Position numbers and translations under genes: made by a program
The notes under the pieces: model-generated
Told to the model about the DNA's origin: nothing
Seen by the model: only the letters and a program-made list of their open reading frames with translations
Databases searched by the model: none
Part shown: in pieces, positions 62,660-63,298 of the stretch
Layout of the letters: each line of letters starts with the position of its first letter
How positions within the stretch are numbered: the first letter of the stretch is position 1
Origin: Rhodocyclaceae bacterium
GTDB lineage: Bacteria > Pseudomonadota > Gammaproteobacteria > Burkholderiales > Rhodocyclaceae
Reading direction: 5' to 3'
Assembly: GCA_020445665.1 (NCBI GenBank)
Contig: JAGRGD010000059.1
Location: forward strand, 1 to 63,298
DNA length: 63,298 bases

Positions 62660-63298
62660 TCAGGCGCCGTAGACCGGGAAGCGCCCGCACAGCGCTGCCG
62701 CCTGCTCGCGCACCCGGGCGATGACCGCTTCGTCGTGGGGTGCGTCGAGGACGTCGGCGATCATGTGCGCCACCTTCTCGGCCTCGATTTCGGTGAAGCC
62801 GCGGGTCGTCATCGCCGGCGTGCCGACGCGGATGCCGGACGTGACAAAAGGCTTCTCCGGGTCGTTCGGAATGGCATTCTTGTTGACCGTGATGTGAGCC
62901 TTGCCGAGCACGGCCTCGGCTTCCTTTCCGGTGATCTGCTTGGCCCGCAGGTCCACCAGAAAGACGTGGCTTTCGGTGCGGCCCGAGACGATCCGCAGGC
63001 CGCGCTCCTCGCCGAGCACACGCGCCATGACCCGCGCGTTGGCGATGACCTGCTCCTGATAGTGCTTGAACTCCGGCGCCTGGGCCTCCTTGAAGGCCAC
63101 GGCCTTGGCGGCGATGACGTGCATCAGCGGGCCGCCCTGCAGGCCGGGGAAGATGGCGGAGTTGATCGCCTTCTCGTGCTCGGCCTTCATCAGGATGATG
63201 CCGCCGCGTGGGCCGCGCAGGGTCTTGTGGGTGGTCGAGGTGACCACGTCGGCGTGAGGCACCGGATTCGGATAGTAGCCGGCCGCGATCAGGCCGTC
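62660..63298 (-). CDS. glyA: serine hydroxymethyltransferase (partial, C-terminal half)
   Basis: GlyA transfers the serine hydroxymethyl group to tetrahydrofolate. Only 212 residues are present; the 5' end lies beyond the right edge. The PLP-binding Lys is in [14 protein letters not shown], preceded by [36 protein letters not shown] and [18 protein letters not shown] are typical. The reading frame runs to the last base without a start. Confidence 0.96.
   Translation of the reverse strand, partial: DGLIAAGYYPNPVPHADVVTSTTHKTLRGPRGGIILMKAEHEKAINSAIFPGLQGGPLMHVIAAKAVAFKEAQAPEFKHYQEQVIANARVMARVLGEERGLRIVSGRTESHVFLVDLRAKQITGKEAEAVLGKAHITVNKNAIPNDPEKPFVTSGIRVGTPAMTTRGFTEIEAEKVAHMIADVLDAPHDEAVIARVREQAAALCGRFPVYGA

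Overview
The window is about 63 kb of GC-rich chromosome with densely packed housekeeping genes. It carries a class I polyhydroxyalkanoate (PHA) locus with its PhaR regulator, a surE-pcm-nlpD-rpoS operon, a pilBCD type IV pilus cluster, bamC and bamD lipoproteins, and a Mg-type HemB. The protein sequences look betaproteobacterial, most likely Rhodocyclales (Zoogloea/Thauera/Azoarcus type). This placement is by resemblance only; no search was run. I see no prophage, insertion sequence, CRISPR array or integrase.

Layout. 0.3-3.4 kb: bamD with a conserved hypothetical gene, divergent from rluD-pgeF. 3.4-8.0 kb: PHA locus (small membrane protein, phaC, two phaB paralogues, phaR) without a thiolase gene. 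8.0-11.7 kb: rimO, a patatin-like protein and an FAD-linked dehydrogenase. 11.8-16.2 kb: six tRNA genes in three transcription units, interleaved with a membrane-anchored TAXI binding protein, queD, a divergent radical SAM gene and an XRE regulator; a 0.5-kb stretch without a gene lies at 15.4-15.9 kb. 16.3-20.4 kb: a 1377-residue PAS/GAF/GGDEF/EAL protein. 20.5-23.8 kb: surE-pcm-nlpD-rpoS. 23.8-28.7 kb: moxR-DUF58-transglutaminase-mltB on the minus strand, divergent from a histone-deacetylase-family gene. 29.9-31.9 kb: dapA-bamC. 32.1-34.0 kb: a hypothetical gene divergent from rlmD. 34.0-39.8 kb, minus strand: fmdB, DUF502, aspS, then a receiver-TPR protein, a secreted barnase-type RNase, its barstar-type inhibitor and nudB. 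39.9-46.0 kb: pilBCD, a CorC-type protein and ypjD. 46.1-50.1 kb: ffh, cytochrome c4, engB, hemB. 50.1-53.9 kb: bioB-bioC-nucleotidase, comF, trmL. 53.9-56.9 kb: arsR-type regulator, rhodanese, grxC, secB, SH3 protein and gpsA. 57.0-63.3 kb: gpmA, an EnvC-like protein, a CtpA-like protease, an unknown gene, then nrdR, ribD and a glyA fragment cut by the window edge.

Many gene pairs overlap by 4 bases (ATGA or GTGA), which suggests translational coupling. Strong hairpins mark most unit ends. Three of them are placed unusually: one abuts the envC-like start codon, one sits just upstream of the receiver-TPR gene, and one minus-strand terminator is encoded inside the end of the radical SAM gene. 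The most distinctive small module is the receiver-TPR / lipoprotein RNase / barstar / nudB run.
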